A stretch of 32,088 bases of DNA from a virus: IMG/VR virus record IMGVR_UViG_3300025687_003854, positions 1 to 32,088 of that record. One strand, given 5' to 3'. The notes below the pieces were generated by a model. That model searched no databases, was not told the origin of the DNA, and saw only the letters and a program-made list of their open reading frames with translations. Shown one piece after another: positions 22,035-29,142 of the stretch. Every line of letters starts with the position of its first letter. The stretch's first letter is position 1. A program made the position numbers and the translations under genes.

Positions 22035-22081
22035 TGGGGTTTACGGCTACCCCATGATGAGAAGTGGGTTTACCAGCCCAC
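22035..22081 (+). ncRNA. Two tandem similar hairpins, possible structured RNA
   Basis: TGGGGT (22035-22040)/ACCCCA (22049-22054) and GTGGG (22064-22068)/CCCAC (22077-22081), both with a TTTAC-type loop start. They sit between the small exported protein and a terminator-like hairpin, suggesting a structured untranslated RNA rather than coding sequence. Confidence 0.4.
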
Positions 22082-22101
22082 AACAACAGGCTGTAGGAAG
22101 A

Positions 22102-22155
22102 GTGGCCCGTAGTGGAGCGGAAACGTATTGAAGCTGCGGGCCACATTATTTTTTT
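22102..22155 (+). terminator. Strong hairpin with T-run, probable intrinsic terminator
   Basis: GTGGCCCG (22102-22109) pairs with CGGGCCAC (22137-22144), extended inward by TAGT/GGCT-side pairs, with an apical GCG-GAAA-CGT GNRA-type tetraloop at 22117-22126, followed by ATTATTTTTTT. The shape and T-run support a terminator or a stable RNA 3' end. Confidence 0.65.
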
Positions 22156-22174
22156 AATACAAGCAGGAGATATT

Positions 22175-22348
22175 ATGAAAAGAACCACAACTGAGCAAGA
22201 AGATTACAATAAATCGATCCAAGAATATCTAGAAAATGGCGGTAAGATTACCGTGTGTGCTAAAGGCGATAGCGGACTGGAAGAGGGAGCCGGTAATCCC
22301 TGGAGTCGTAAAAAACCAGGCAGGCCAAAAGCGGTTGACAAGAAGTAG
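22175..22348 (+). CDS. Small basic protein with an AT-hook-like motif, 57 aa
   Basis: ATG 22175 follows CAGGAG; the longer frame from 22112 runs through the terminator stem and is rejected. The product MKRTTTEQEDYNKSIQEYLE has a helical start and ends in SRKKPGRPKAVDKK, where KKPGRPK is an AT-hook-like (GRP core) DNA minor-groove motif. Probably a DNA-binding peptide. The tail of its gene overlaps the -35 box of the promoter at 22335. Confidence 0.6.
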   Translation: MKRTTTEQEDYNKSIQEYLENGGKITVCAKGDSGLEEGAGNPWSRKKPGRPKAVDKK

Positions 22349-22362
22349 ATTCATGCTATTAT
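22335..22362 (+). promoter_or_regulatory. Early-type promoter, start at the HAD gene ATG
   Basis: TTGACA (22335-22340), 16-bp spacer, extended -10 TGCTATTAT (22354-22362). The -10 box ends 6 bases before ATG 22368, so the transcript should start at or near the initiation codon, with no ribosome-binding site. Confidence 0.7.
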
Positions 22363-22367
22363 AAAGT

Positions 22368-22970
22368 ATGAACAAAACAATACTTACAGACTGTGATGGT
22401 GTACTTCTTAACTGGGAGTATGCCTTTAATATTTGGATGGAAGACCATGGTTATACTATGGTTGAGAACGGTAACTTTATCTATAACGTTGCAAAGCGTT
22501 ATGGACTTACCCGAGAAGAAGGTAGTAAGCTAACACGCTTTTTCAACGAAAGTGCAGTTCAAGGTTTCCTTCCTGCGCTACGTGACAGTGAACACTATGT
22601 TAGGCTACTTGCTAACTTGGGTTACAAGTTCCACGTTATTACTAGCATGACAAAGAATGCTCATGCACAGAAGTTGCGTGTTCGTAACCTACGTAAACTG
22701 TTTGGTGAGGATACCTTTGAGAAATTCCTGTTCTTAGACACAGGTGAGGACAAGGACGCTATCCTAGCAGAGTACAAGGACAGTGGTTTGTACTGGATTG
22801 AGGATAAGCCTACTAATGCAGAACTAGGTTTGCGTATGGGACTTAAGAGCTTGGTTATGGAGCATGCGTTCAACCTACACTACGAAGGCGATGCTCCGTT
22901 TGTTAAGAACTGGAAAGAAGTTTACGAGACCGTAACAGGTAACGTACACAGTCATACACGCTGGCATTAA
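22368..22970 (+). CDS. HAD-superfamily hydrolase, 200 aa
   Basis: HAD motif I at LTDCDGVLLNW (residues 6-16, DxDGV), motif II at VITS, and motif IV at WIEDKPTNAELG. Size, the early helical cap and the 5'(3')-deoxyribonucleotidase-like ending suggest a nucleotide phosphatase, which would fit phage nucleotide metabolism; the exact substrate is unknown. ATG 22368 has no Shine-Dalgarno and lies at the predicted transcription start, so it may be translated from a leaderless message. A bidirectional hairpin follows the stop. Confidence 0.82.
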   Translation: MNKTILTDCDGVLLNWEYAFNIWMEDHGYTMVENGNFIYNVAKRYGLTREEGSKLTRFFNESAVQGFLPALRDSEHYVRLLANLGYKFHVITSMTKNAHAQKLRVRNLRKLFGEDTFEKFLFLDTGEDKDAILAEYKDSGLYWIEDKPTNAELGLRMGLKSLVMEHAFNLHYEGDAPFVKNWKEVYETVTGNVHSHTRWH

Positions 22971-22997
22971 AAAAAGGGAGCGCAAGGCTCCCTTTTT
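22971..22997. terminator. Bidirectional intrinsic terminator
   Basis: AAAAAGGGAGC (22971-22981), loop GCAAG, GCTCCCTTTTT (22987-22997): an 11-bp stem with a T-run on either strand. It separates the convergent HAD gene and the minus-strand gene ending at 23025. Confidence 0.85.
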
Positions 22998-23024
22998 GTT
23001 TTGTTATAAGGATCAAAATAAACC

Positions 23025-23666
23025 TTAGCTAACGCTAACGTCGCCTCTAGCGTATGTTACAGTCACATTGGCGCTTGTTTCCCAAATCTTAACATATCCA
23101 TTTGCTTCGGCTGAGCCACTAACATCATGCCCGTCAATTGATGTAGCAATAATATCTAGTCTATGGTCTGACCAATCAAAACTACCAAAGTCAATAGCCT
23201 TTGCAGAAAAAGTGGTTACGCCGTTTGGTCCTGCTACCATCCAGGATGGTCTAACTACTCTTACTTCACCATCTCTTGGTGTATATCCAGCTTTCGGTAC
23301 CAGATTGTTATCAGCATCCCTTTCATATGAAGGATATGGTGGGGCACTGAGTCTTGTGTAATAGTTTCCATCATCGTATCTAACTACACCGGATACACCT
23401 GTTAGTACTACATTCCTGTCATTTTCTGAATCTACATAGTATTGGTTGTTGAAAGTAACCACTACATCAGCAGTGTGACTATCTTCGTTTTGGCCTATGT
23501 CTTCCATTACTGCATCTACAACGAAACTAGTTGGACTATTAGCATCTGTAGATGTAACATCTTGTGCTGACACAACATCAGTACCATTTACGCTGATAGT
23601 AACATTTGCTGCATCGTCTCCAGCTGCCTCCTGATAAAGGTCAAATTTTAATTTGTAAGTTGCCAT
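23025..23666 (-). CDS. Beta-sandwich protein, probable virion or carbohydrate-binding, 213 aa
   Basis: Almost all beta: MATYKLKFDLYQEAAGDDAA, NVTISVNGTDVVSAQDVTS, TADVVVTFNNQYYV and C-terminal ANGYVKIWETSANVTVTYAR. The first 45 residues resemble the Ca-dependent xylan-binding type of module (VxVxGxxV), but this is weak. Late expression is indicated by the GATAAATA box on the minus strand at 23709-23702, and GGAG precedes the start (23666). An adsorption or decoration role is inferred from late expression plus fold type. A palindrome-like stretch around 23681-23700 lies in its leader. Confidence 0.65.
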   Translation of the reverse strand: MATYKLKFDLYQEAAGDDAANVTISVNGTDVVSAQDVTSTDANSPTSFVVDAVMEDIGQNEDSHTADVVVTFNNQYYVDSENDRNVVLTGVSGVVRYDDGNYYTRLSAPPYPSYERDADNNLVPKAGYTPRDGEVRVVRPSWMVAGPNGVTTFSAKAIDFGSFDWSDHRLDIIATSIDGHDVSGSAEANGYVKIWETSANVTVTYARGDVSVS

Positions 23667-23700
23667 TGGGATTTATCTCCACATATAAACGTTTATGTGT

Positions 23701-24429
23701 TTATTTATCACCATAAATGTCTAACACCTCCCGAACGGCAGGGTGTCTTTCAATATCAGCATAGTCAAATGTTACAAAGTCAATAAACTGACTGTCCTTG
23801 TAACCATTGTAAAGTCTGCTAAAGTCAAGCAGTCCGTTCTGTGCTTCCTTACGATCGGTTTGCTGTACGTCACCTGTAACTACCATACGACTGTCATCTC
23901 CGATGCGTGTAAGTAGCATTTTCATTTGGTTTGGTGTAGCATTCTGCATTTCGTCAGCAATGATAAACGCATTTTTGAAGGTACGACCACGCATAAATGC
24001 AAGTGGTGAGATTTCAATAACCATCTCATCTATCATGTGTTTGATCTCTTTAGGTGAATAATACTCCTGGAATACGTCAAAGATTGGGCGTGTCCATGGC
24101 TCCATTTTACTGTTAATATCACCTGGTAAGAAGCCATGCCTTTCGTCATCTACACCCACAGCAGGGCGTGTGATAACTATTCGATCTATGTCACGTTGTC
24201 GCAGTGCTCGTATTGCAGCTTGCACTGCCAGCATGGTTTTGCCTGTACCAGCTGGTCCTGTTGCGAATACAATAACGTTTTGTTCGTTCAATAGTGATTG
24301 GATATATGTTTCTTGATTTAGATTGCGAGGTAAAAGAACTACCTGCTTTTTTCTTTCAATAAAAGACTCGATGTTAACAACGTTGGAGTTGTTATTCTTG
24401 TATGAACGTTTTGCATTTTTGCGACTCAT
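23701..24429 (-). CDS. phoH: PhoH-like P-loop ATPase, 242 aa
   Basis: Walker A GPAGTGKT (residues 58-65), the PhoH-specific ITRPAVGVDDERHGFLPGD, Walker B/DE box FIIADEMQN (Asp-Glu 159-160), and VVTGDVQQTD. These identify PhoH, an ATPase/helicase-like family found in very many marine phages, of debated function (RNA metabolism and phosphate stress have been proposed). Starts at ATG 24429 after AGGAGG. Divergent from the PP-loop gene, with a late-type palindromic box in the intergenic region. Confidence 0.93.
   Translation of the reverse strand: MSRKNAKRSYKNNNSNVVNIESFIERKKQVVLLPRNLNQETYIQSLLNEQNVIVFATGPAGTGKTMLAVQAAIRALRQRDIDRIVITRPAVGVDDERHGFLPGDINSKMEPWTRPIFDVFQEYYSPKEIKHMIDEMVIEISPLAFMRGRTFKNAFIIADEMQNATPNQMKMLLTRIGDDSRMVVTGDVQQTDRKEAQNGLLDFSRLYNGYKDSQFIDFVTFDYADIERHPAVREVLDIYGDK
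23702..23709 (-). promoter_or_regulatory. Late promoter box on the minus strand, overlapping the phoH stop
   Basis: On the minus strand it reads GATAAATA. Its TAA is the stop codon of the PhoH gene. It directs the beta-sandwich gene starting at 23666. Confidence 0.65.
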
Positions 24430-24496
24430 TTAATGTTTCCTCCTGAGTTAGAAGAGACACAATGACCCGCAAGTCTACAAATTTTACATGAGGCAT
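24392..24496 (-). CDS. Possible 34-aa leader ORF overlapping phoH
   Basis: On the minus strand GGAGG is followed four bases later by ATG (24496-24494), then 34 codons (MPHVKFVDLRVIVSLLTQEE...) to TAA at 24394-24392, overlapping phoH in another frame and covering its ribosome-binding site. It lies downstream of the minus-strand late box at about 24515-24521. The good ribosome-binding site is the main support; it may be a leader peptide or chance. Confidence 0.3.
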   Translation of the reverse strand: MPHVKFVDLRVIVSLLTQEETLNESQKCKTFIQE

Positions 24497-24509
24497 TGTG
24501 CCTCCTTTC

Positions 24510-24521
24510 ATAAATATTTAT
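24510..24521. promoter_or_regulatory. Palindromic late box, possibly bidirectional
   Basis: ATAAATATTTAT is its own reverse complement, so it contains an ATAAATA late core on both strands (plus 24510-24516; minus 24521-24515), between the divergent phoH and PP-loop genes. Confidence 0.6.
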
Positions 24522-24549
24522 TGACAAGACCATGGAGTTATAGTATAGT
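24521..24549 (+). promoter_or_regulatory. Sigma70-like promoter before the PP-loop gene
   Basis: TTGACA (24521-24526), 17-bp spacer, TATAGT (24544-24549). The start would be at about 24556, at the ATG of 24557. Confidence 0.6.
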
Positions 24550-24556
24550 ATATATT

Positions 24557-25669
24557 ATGGATTATTTCAATGCTAGGCCAACATATTGTGCAGACAATGG
24601 TTACACAAGCAATCGCTTGTTGGATTTTGCATCTCACGGCTATGAACTTAAACAAGAGTATGTACAATATGTACAAGCTATTGCCGAAACGAGGCAAATA
24701 CATAGAGATCATGTCCCAGATCCGATTTTAAAATCTCCTATAAATGGTGTTGAACTGTTGCACGATGATATTAAATTAAACAAAGCTCAGCCAATTACAG
24801 ATTTTGATACACTTACAGAATCGTTAGAGGCTAAACTTAGACGTAATATTCGTACATTAGAAGATAAAAACTGCCTGTTAATGTTAAGTGGAGGCATTGA
24901 TAGTCAACTTTTGCTAGCTTTATTGGAAGATGAAGACATTAGATTTGATTGCATGCACATTATAATGGATGATACGGAACAACAGACTGCAAAAACTCTA
25001 GTAAGCAAATACGGTAAGAAATGTTATTTTGTACAAGATTTAGACATGTCGCGACAAGAGCTGATAGATTCGATAAAAATTTACAATCCGCCTACACAAG
25101 TTATTGGCGCCGCTCTTGATTATCAATGGGCAAAAATATTAAAGTCACTAGACTTGAGCGAATATGATTGTATTGTAAATGGTTTTGAATCAGCAGCAAT
25201 GCTTGGTCAGAAGGTATGGCCATTGTACGCACAAGATACAACAGATTTTAGCCACCTAAACAGCCAGTTCGAATACAAAGACTGGAAATTTGATCAAAAA
25301 CAAAAGAACTATCTATTGTACAATTATAGGTTAGACCACAAAGCACTGTTAAAAGCAAAAGGAAAGTCGGGACGAAATTATCATGTTTTGGAATCTGCAG
25401 GTCTGCCAATTTATAGTCCTTATGCATCTCAAGACATACTTGAATCAGCACTTGCACTGTCAGATGATATTGCTATCAGAAACGTATATAAAGACCCACA
25501 AATTGCTATATTAAAACGTATGAACATACAACCTATACTTACTGGTGGACGATTTGTACTTTATCCTGCAACTAAGATATACAAATTAAAATGTAATTTA
25601 TCAGATATACATATCATATGGTCTAGCCATTATAATGCTAACCTAAATGGCTTCAGCAAAGGGCAATAA
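24557..25669 (+). CDS. PP-loop ATPase, asparagine-synthase-like, 370 aa
   Basis: The PP-loop SGGIDS at residues 111-116 (MLSGGIDSQLLLALLED) binds ATP and adenylates a carboxylate, as in the C-terminal domain of class B asparagine synthetase. The N-terminal glutaminase domain (Cys 2) is missing, so nitrogen would come from elsewhere or the product may not be asparagine. Motif NGFESAAMLG fits the fold. The in-frame ATG at 24488 is rejected because it precedes the promoter. No ribosome-binding site; see the leaderless finding. The end overlaps the minus-strand SGNH gene by 27 bases. Genes of this type in phages may modify surface glycans or small molecules. Confidence 0.75.
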   Translation: MDYFNARPTYCADNGYTSNRLLDFASHGYELKQEYVQYVQAIAETRQIHRDHVPDPILKSPINGVELLHDDIKLNKAQPITDFDTLTESLEAKLRRNIRTLEDKNCLLMLSGGIDSQLLLALLEDEDIRFDCMHIIMDDTEQQTAKTLVSKYGKKCYFVQDLDMSRQELIDSIKIYNPPTQVIGAALDYQWAKILKSLDLSEYDCIVNGFESAAMLGQKVWPLYAQDTTDFSHLNSQFEYKDWKFDQKQKNYLLYNYRLDHKALLKAKGKSGRNYHVLESAGLPIYSPYASQDILESALALSDDIAIRNVYKDPQIAILKRMNIQPILTGGRFVLYPATKIYKLKCNLSDIHIIWSSHYNANLNGFSKGQ

Positions 25670-26419
25670 CTTACATGCAAAATTTTCGTGTGCAGGTTCT
25701 AGAGGATGGGTAGCACCAAAAGGATATCCTCCCTCTTGTGCCCATTTAAAGAAACCACAAAACTTGCCAGGATTATATATTTTGGTTAGGTCTAGGCTGT
25801 CATAAAGTGTTTTTAGATAACTGTCCATTGGTGTGTTATGGTCAAATATACAATCATCTACGTAGGTATACACGTATTTGATGTTACGCTGTTTAAGCCA
25901 GTCCTGTAAAAACACCATCTCTTTTACAGTAGTATACAGTTCATAATATTCGCTGTCACCTACATCCTTAAAGAAGTGTTCGCTAAAGTCTGCTAGTCCT
26001 GTGGATTGCGCTGTAAGTTGATTGCGTTTATAGTGATCAAATACAGTTTCTTTGAAGTTTTTAAACGCATCTAGTATAACACTTTGATCACGTTCATGCG
26101 TCCAAGGTGTAATAGTGTACCATGGTGCGTCACGTTCGTGTGTATCATAAGTGAATCTAAATTCATAGCGACTAGGAAAACTCCACATGACAGTAACAAA
26201 TATGTTGTGTCCTTGCTCTATATGCTTTTGGCATGCTGTCATAGTCCTACGTGCTATAGCACTGTTACCATGTCCTCCCCAGGCAGTACAATCGTAGCTC
26301 ATTTCCATATGATCTGCTAAATTGCTTGCCCAAGTTCTTATACTAAACCTATTAGGTGTGGCGTCGTCGAGTTCATTACCATATGTAAAACTGTCACCGC
26401 CTGAGATTAATATTGTCAT
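25643..26419 (-). CDS. SGNH/GDSL-like hydrolase-fold protein, 258 aa
   Basis: Block I GGDSFTYG puts the nucleophile Ser at residue 10; block II-like WGGHGNSA is at 47-54 (Gly and Asn); the C terminus has HPLEPAH (residues 238-244), which resembles the block V His. This is the SGNH fold of esterases and lipases, but the catalytic Asp is not evident, so it may be a non-hydrolytic or acyl-transfer member. ATG 26419 has no obvious ribosome-binding site; the late-type palindrome at 26449 lies upstream. Convergent with the PP-loop gene and divergent from the methyltransferase. Confidence 0.7.
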   Translation of the reverse strand: MTILISGGDSFTYGNELDDATPNRFSIRTWASNLADHMEMSYDCTAWGGHGNSAIARRTMTACQKHIEQGHNIFVTVMWSFPSRYEFRFTYDTHERDAPWYTITPWTHERDQSVILDAFKNFKETVFDHYKRNQLTAQSTGLADFSEHFFKDVGDSEYYELYTTVKEMVFLQDWLKQRNIKYVYTYVDDCIFDHNTPMDSYLKTLYDSLDLTKIYNPGKFCGFFKWAQEGGYPFGATHPLEPAHENFACKLLPFAEAI

Positions 26420-26448
26420 TGATTATGTAACCATTATATGCTACTATT

Positions 26449-26460
26449 ATAAATATTTAT
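26449..26460. promoter_or_regulatory. Palindromic late box between divergent genes
   Basis: ATAAATATTTAT, with TATAAATA on the plus strand at 26448-26455. As at 24510, both strands have the late core, between the SGNH-like (-) and methyltransferase (+) genes. The plus start would be near 26461, next to GGAG before ATG 26471. Confidence 0.65.
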
Positions 26461-26470
26461 TGGAGTTGAA

Positions 26471-27148
26471 ATGAACCTTAAAATTCTTAATGAAGTAGAA
26501 CACATGCTTCAAACAAGCCCACAGGCTGTTCGGAATTGTAGCAAACTAAAACAACTTGTGCGTGGTATATTTGACGTTGAGTTAAGGAGTACAACCTTTA
26601 CTTCAGTGTACGATCTCACAGAAGAAATTGACAGCCTTGTGTTGGACAAATACTTTAGAAATGTGTGGCAACCTGAAACTAAAAAGTTTAAGTACAGCGG
26701 GCTCAAAGTTATTGAAGAAGTTAATGCATTAAACCCTAGAGCAGTGTTAGATATTGGCTGCGGTTATAATGAGTTTAAAGGTAAGATTCCAAATCTCATG
26801 GGTATTGATCCCTATAACAGTTGTGCTGATATTGAGGTAGGGCTACTCGACTATCATACTGATACCAAGTTCGATGTAGTAATAGCACTGGGCAGTATTA
26901 ACTTTGGTAGTACAGATAAGATATTTGCAGAACTAGAGAAAGCAGTTGGTTTGTGTGCACCAGGTGCTGTGATGTTCTTTAGAGTAAATCCTGGACATCA
27001 GCACGACAAACCCGAAGCACGTTGGATTACATTCTATCCATGGAACTCAAACTTTATTATTAACTGTGCAGATCATTTTAACGTAGATGTACTAGACCTA
27101 CGTAACGATTCAAATAATCGTATGTACTTTGTTTGGCGTACTAAATAA
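26471..27148 (+). CDS. SAM-dependent methyltransferase, 225 aa
   Basis: Class I methyltransferase motif I AVLDIGCGYNEF (residues 91-102), followed by LMGIDPYN (the acidic residue of motif II) and DVVIALGSINFGS. The N-terminal 85 residues are helical. Starts after GGAG. The substrate is unknown; its position among PP-loop, SGNH and sulfotransferase-like genes suggests that a small-molecule or surface modification is involved. Late-type promoter upstream. Confidence 0.78.
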   Translation: MNLKILNEVEHMLQTSPQAVRNCSKLKQLVRGIFDVELRSTTFTSVYDLTEEIDSLVLDKYFRNVWQPETKKFKYSGLKVIEEVNALNPRAVLDIGCGYNEFKGKIPNLMGIDPYNSCADIEVGLLDYHTDTKFDVVIALGSINFGSTDKIFAELEKAVGLCAPGAVMFFRVNPGHQHDKPEARWITFYPWNSNFIINCADHFNVDVLDLRNDSNNRMYFVWRTK

Positions 27149-27149
27149 A

Positions 27150-27183
27150 GTTGGTAACGCAGACTGCGGTCTAGTTCACCAAC
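27150..27183 (+). repeat. Symmetric hairpin with a 5x5 internal loop
   Basis: GTTGGT (27150-27155) pairs with ACCAAC (27178-27183); inside, AGAC-TGCG-GTCT forms a second stem. Left loop AACGC and right loop AGTTC are five bases each. Not followed by a T-run, so a structured leader is more likely than a terminator. Confidence 0.5.
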
Positions 27184-27202
27184 AATCCTAAAAGGAATAA
27201 CC

Positions 27203-27730
27203 ATGTTACCCGTAAGACATTTCTTCACGGGTGCGCCTGGTAGTCGTTGGAGTGGCGTTGCCCAAGACATAGAAGCAAGTGGCTTCTACGACACATCAGA
27301 TCGTACCCCAGAACGCACATATAAACATAACGAATTCTCAGGACATGTTGGTGCTTACTTTGGCACTGGTATGGAGTTTCCTGCGAGTTTGGAACCTGAG
27401 GTGCTGGATGCACCTTATAAAGGAATAGGCACGCGACTGCACAAGAGTCATGAGTGGGCGTATATGCTTGACGATATTGTTGAGCAGTATCCTAATTGTT
27501 GGATTACATTATTATACAGAGAAGATTACAAGTGTTTGAATTGGTGGTTACAAGCAGGTGGCTTTGATATAACATATCCTAACTACGACATGTATCAAAA
27601 CGAATCAGTAATGTTAAGCATGATAGGCGCACAAAATCATCACATACTTGAGTTTGCACACAAGCACAGGCTAACATGGCATCATATTGACAGTCATGCA
27701 GACGTATTGAAAGCAACATGGAAACAGTAG
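27203..27730 (+). CDS. Sulfotransferase-like protein, 175 aa
   Basis: N terminus HFFTGAPGSRWSGVA resembles the PAPS-binding 5'-phosphosulfate loop (TGxPRSGTT) with Gly replacing one residue; the later KSHEWAYMLDDI and PNCWITLLYRED (a Ser/Arg pair region) fit the fold loosely. Such enzymes move sulfate from PAPS to hydroxyls of sugars or small molecules. AAAAGGAATAACC precedes ATG 27203; a hairpin lies in the leader. Its end overlaps the TctA start by 13 bases. Family call is tentative because the usual 3'-PB motif is not clear. Confidence 0.5.
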   Translation: MLPVRHFFTGAPGSRWSGVAQDIEASGFYDTSDRTPERTYKHNEFSGHVGAYFGTGMEFPASLEPEVLDAPYKGIGTRLHKSHEWAYMLDDIVEQYPNCWITLLYREDYKCLNWWLQAGGFDITYPNYDMYQNESVMLSMIGAQNHHILEFAHKHRLTWHHIDSHADVLKATWKQ

Positions 27731-29142
27731 CAGCACTAGTAGCCGGAACTCTTTACGGACTTGTAATTGGTATAATACCCAGTGCAGGTGCTACTACTGG
27801 TTTGGTTGCACTTTTTGGTGTGATACATTACTTTGTTAATGAACCTTACCTAGGTGTAATATTTTTAATGGCAGTGGTTGCGGCAAGCACAACAGGTGAT
27901 AGTTTTACAGGTATTCTACTGGGCATACCAGGTGCTAACAGTGCAGCCGCTACCATGGTAGATGGCTTTCCATTCGCACAACAGGGCAGAGCAAGTTATG
28001 CAATCAGTGCCGCAGTAACAACAAGCACCGTAAATGGGTTGCTCTGGGGATGTCTAGTATTCCTACTATTGCCCTGGTATACCAACTTACTAATAATATT
28101 AGGCATACCTGAACTGTGGGCGTTTATAGTTCTTGCACTTGCTACAGTAGGTTTTGTAAGTAACAGTTATTGGATTAGAAGTTTAGTTGCTATTTGTGCA
28201 GGAATATTCCTAGGACTAGTAGGTGTTAATCCAGAAACAAATGCACCACGTTTTACATTAGGCTGGTTCTATTTGCAGGATGGCATACAGTTAATGCCTG
28301 TAGTTGCCGGTTTGTTTGCAGTACCAGAACTCATAGCTGGTTTACAACGTACAAGTACAGCACGTATTGCTCACAATGAACTTTGGCAAGGTGTTAGAGC
28401 AACATGGGAACATCGTTGGCTAGCATTACGCGGCGGCTTTATAGGTGCATTCATTGGCCTATTACCAGGACTAGGCGGCGCAATGGCAGACTGGATGGCA
28501 TACGGCAGTGCAGTAGCAGCAAACCCTAAAGAAAAGTTTGGCAATGGCAACATCAAAGGCGTGATAGGACCAGAGGGTGCTAACAATGCACAAAAGGCTA
28601 CTAGCATGATACCAACAGTGCTATTTGGTATACCTGGTGCTCCGTTTGCTGCGGTGTTAATGGCATTGTTCATGTACCTAAACTTTGAATTAGGCACACC
28701 AGACATTGCAGCAGACACAGAGTTTTTTACAAGTATGAGCTTTGGCTTTTTAGCAGCAACAGTGTTAGTTGCGCTACTTTGCCTAGTATTCATCAAACCA
28801 ATTACACAAATTTGTACAGTACCTTACAAGTATTATTTTCCGTTCCTGTTATTTGTTATCATATGGGCATGTATGCAGTACACAGGAGGATGGCAAGATC
28901 TAGCAGTATTAGCAGCATTTAGCGTGTTGGGCATGATATGCAAACACTATAAGTTTAGCAGACCAGCACTACTAATGGCGTTTATACTAGCAGACAAGAT
29001 TGAGAGTTTTACCCTACAGCTCGCAAGTCTTTATTCAGTAGGGGATTTAATAACGAGACCTATCTTTATGGCAGTGATGCTGTTTACTGTAGGTATCTTC
29101 ATATATAGTTTAAAAAGGAAAGGATCCATCGATTATGCGTAA
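27718..29142 (+). CDS. tctA: TctA-like permease subunit of the tripartite tricarboxylate transporter, 474 aa
   Basis: Highly hydrophobic protein with many TM helices and the TctA signatures GIPSAGATTGLVALFG near the start, GIPGANSAAATMVDGFPFA and GLVGVNPETNAPRFTLGWFY followed by LQDGIQLMPVVAGLFAVPEL, and a second GLLPGLGGAMADWMAYG plus GPEGANNAQKATSMIPTVLF repeat half. Length fits TctA (about 490-505). With a periplasmic binding protein it imports carboxylates such as citrate, coupled to ion gradients. ATG 27718 overlaps the upstream stop and its end overlaps the binding-protein gene by 8 bases, so the module is one operon. Strong identification. Confidence 0.92.
   Translation: METVAALVAGTLYGLVIGIIPSAGATTGLVALFGVIHYFVNEPYLGVIFLMAVVAASTTGDSFTGILLGIPGANSAAATMVDGFPFAQQGRASYAISAAVTTSTVNGLLWGCLVFLLLPWYTNLLIILGIPELWAFIVLALATVGFVSNSYWIRSLVAICAGIFLGLVGVNPETNAPRFTLGWFYLQDGIQLMPVVAGLFAVPELIAGLQRTSTARIAHNELWQGVRATWEHRWLALRGGFIGAFIGLLPGLGGAMADWMAYGSAVAANPKEKFGNGNIKGVIGPEGANNAQKATSMIPTVLFGIPGAPFAAVLMALFMYLNFELGTPDIAADTEFFTSMSFGFLAATVLVALLCLVFIKPITQICTVPYKYYFPFLLFVIIWACMQYTGGWQDLAVLAAFSVLGMICKHYKFSRPALLMAFILADKIESFTLQLASLYSVGDLITRPIFMAVMLFTVGIFIYSLKRKGSIDYA

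Noticed and set aside
22050-22062. CATGATGAG as a hammerhead ribozyme core
   Set aside because: The CUGAUGA core is imperfect and no GAAA follows the next stem.
22112-22174. Upstream in-frame start for the AT-hook-like gene
   Set aside because: This stretch is the terminator hairpin and T-run; ATG 22175 has CAGGAG.
24488-24556. Upstream in-frame ATG for the PP-loop gene
   Set aside because: It lies before the promoter at 24521, so a transcript from that promoter would not include it.
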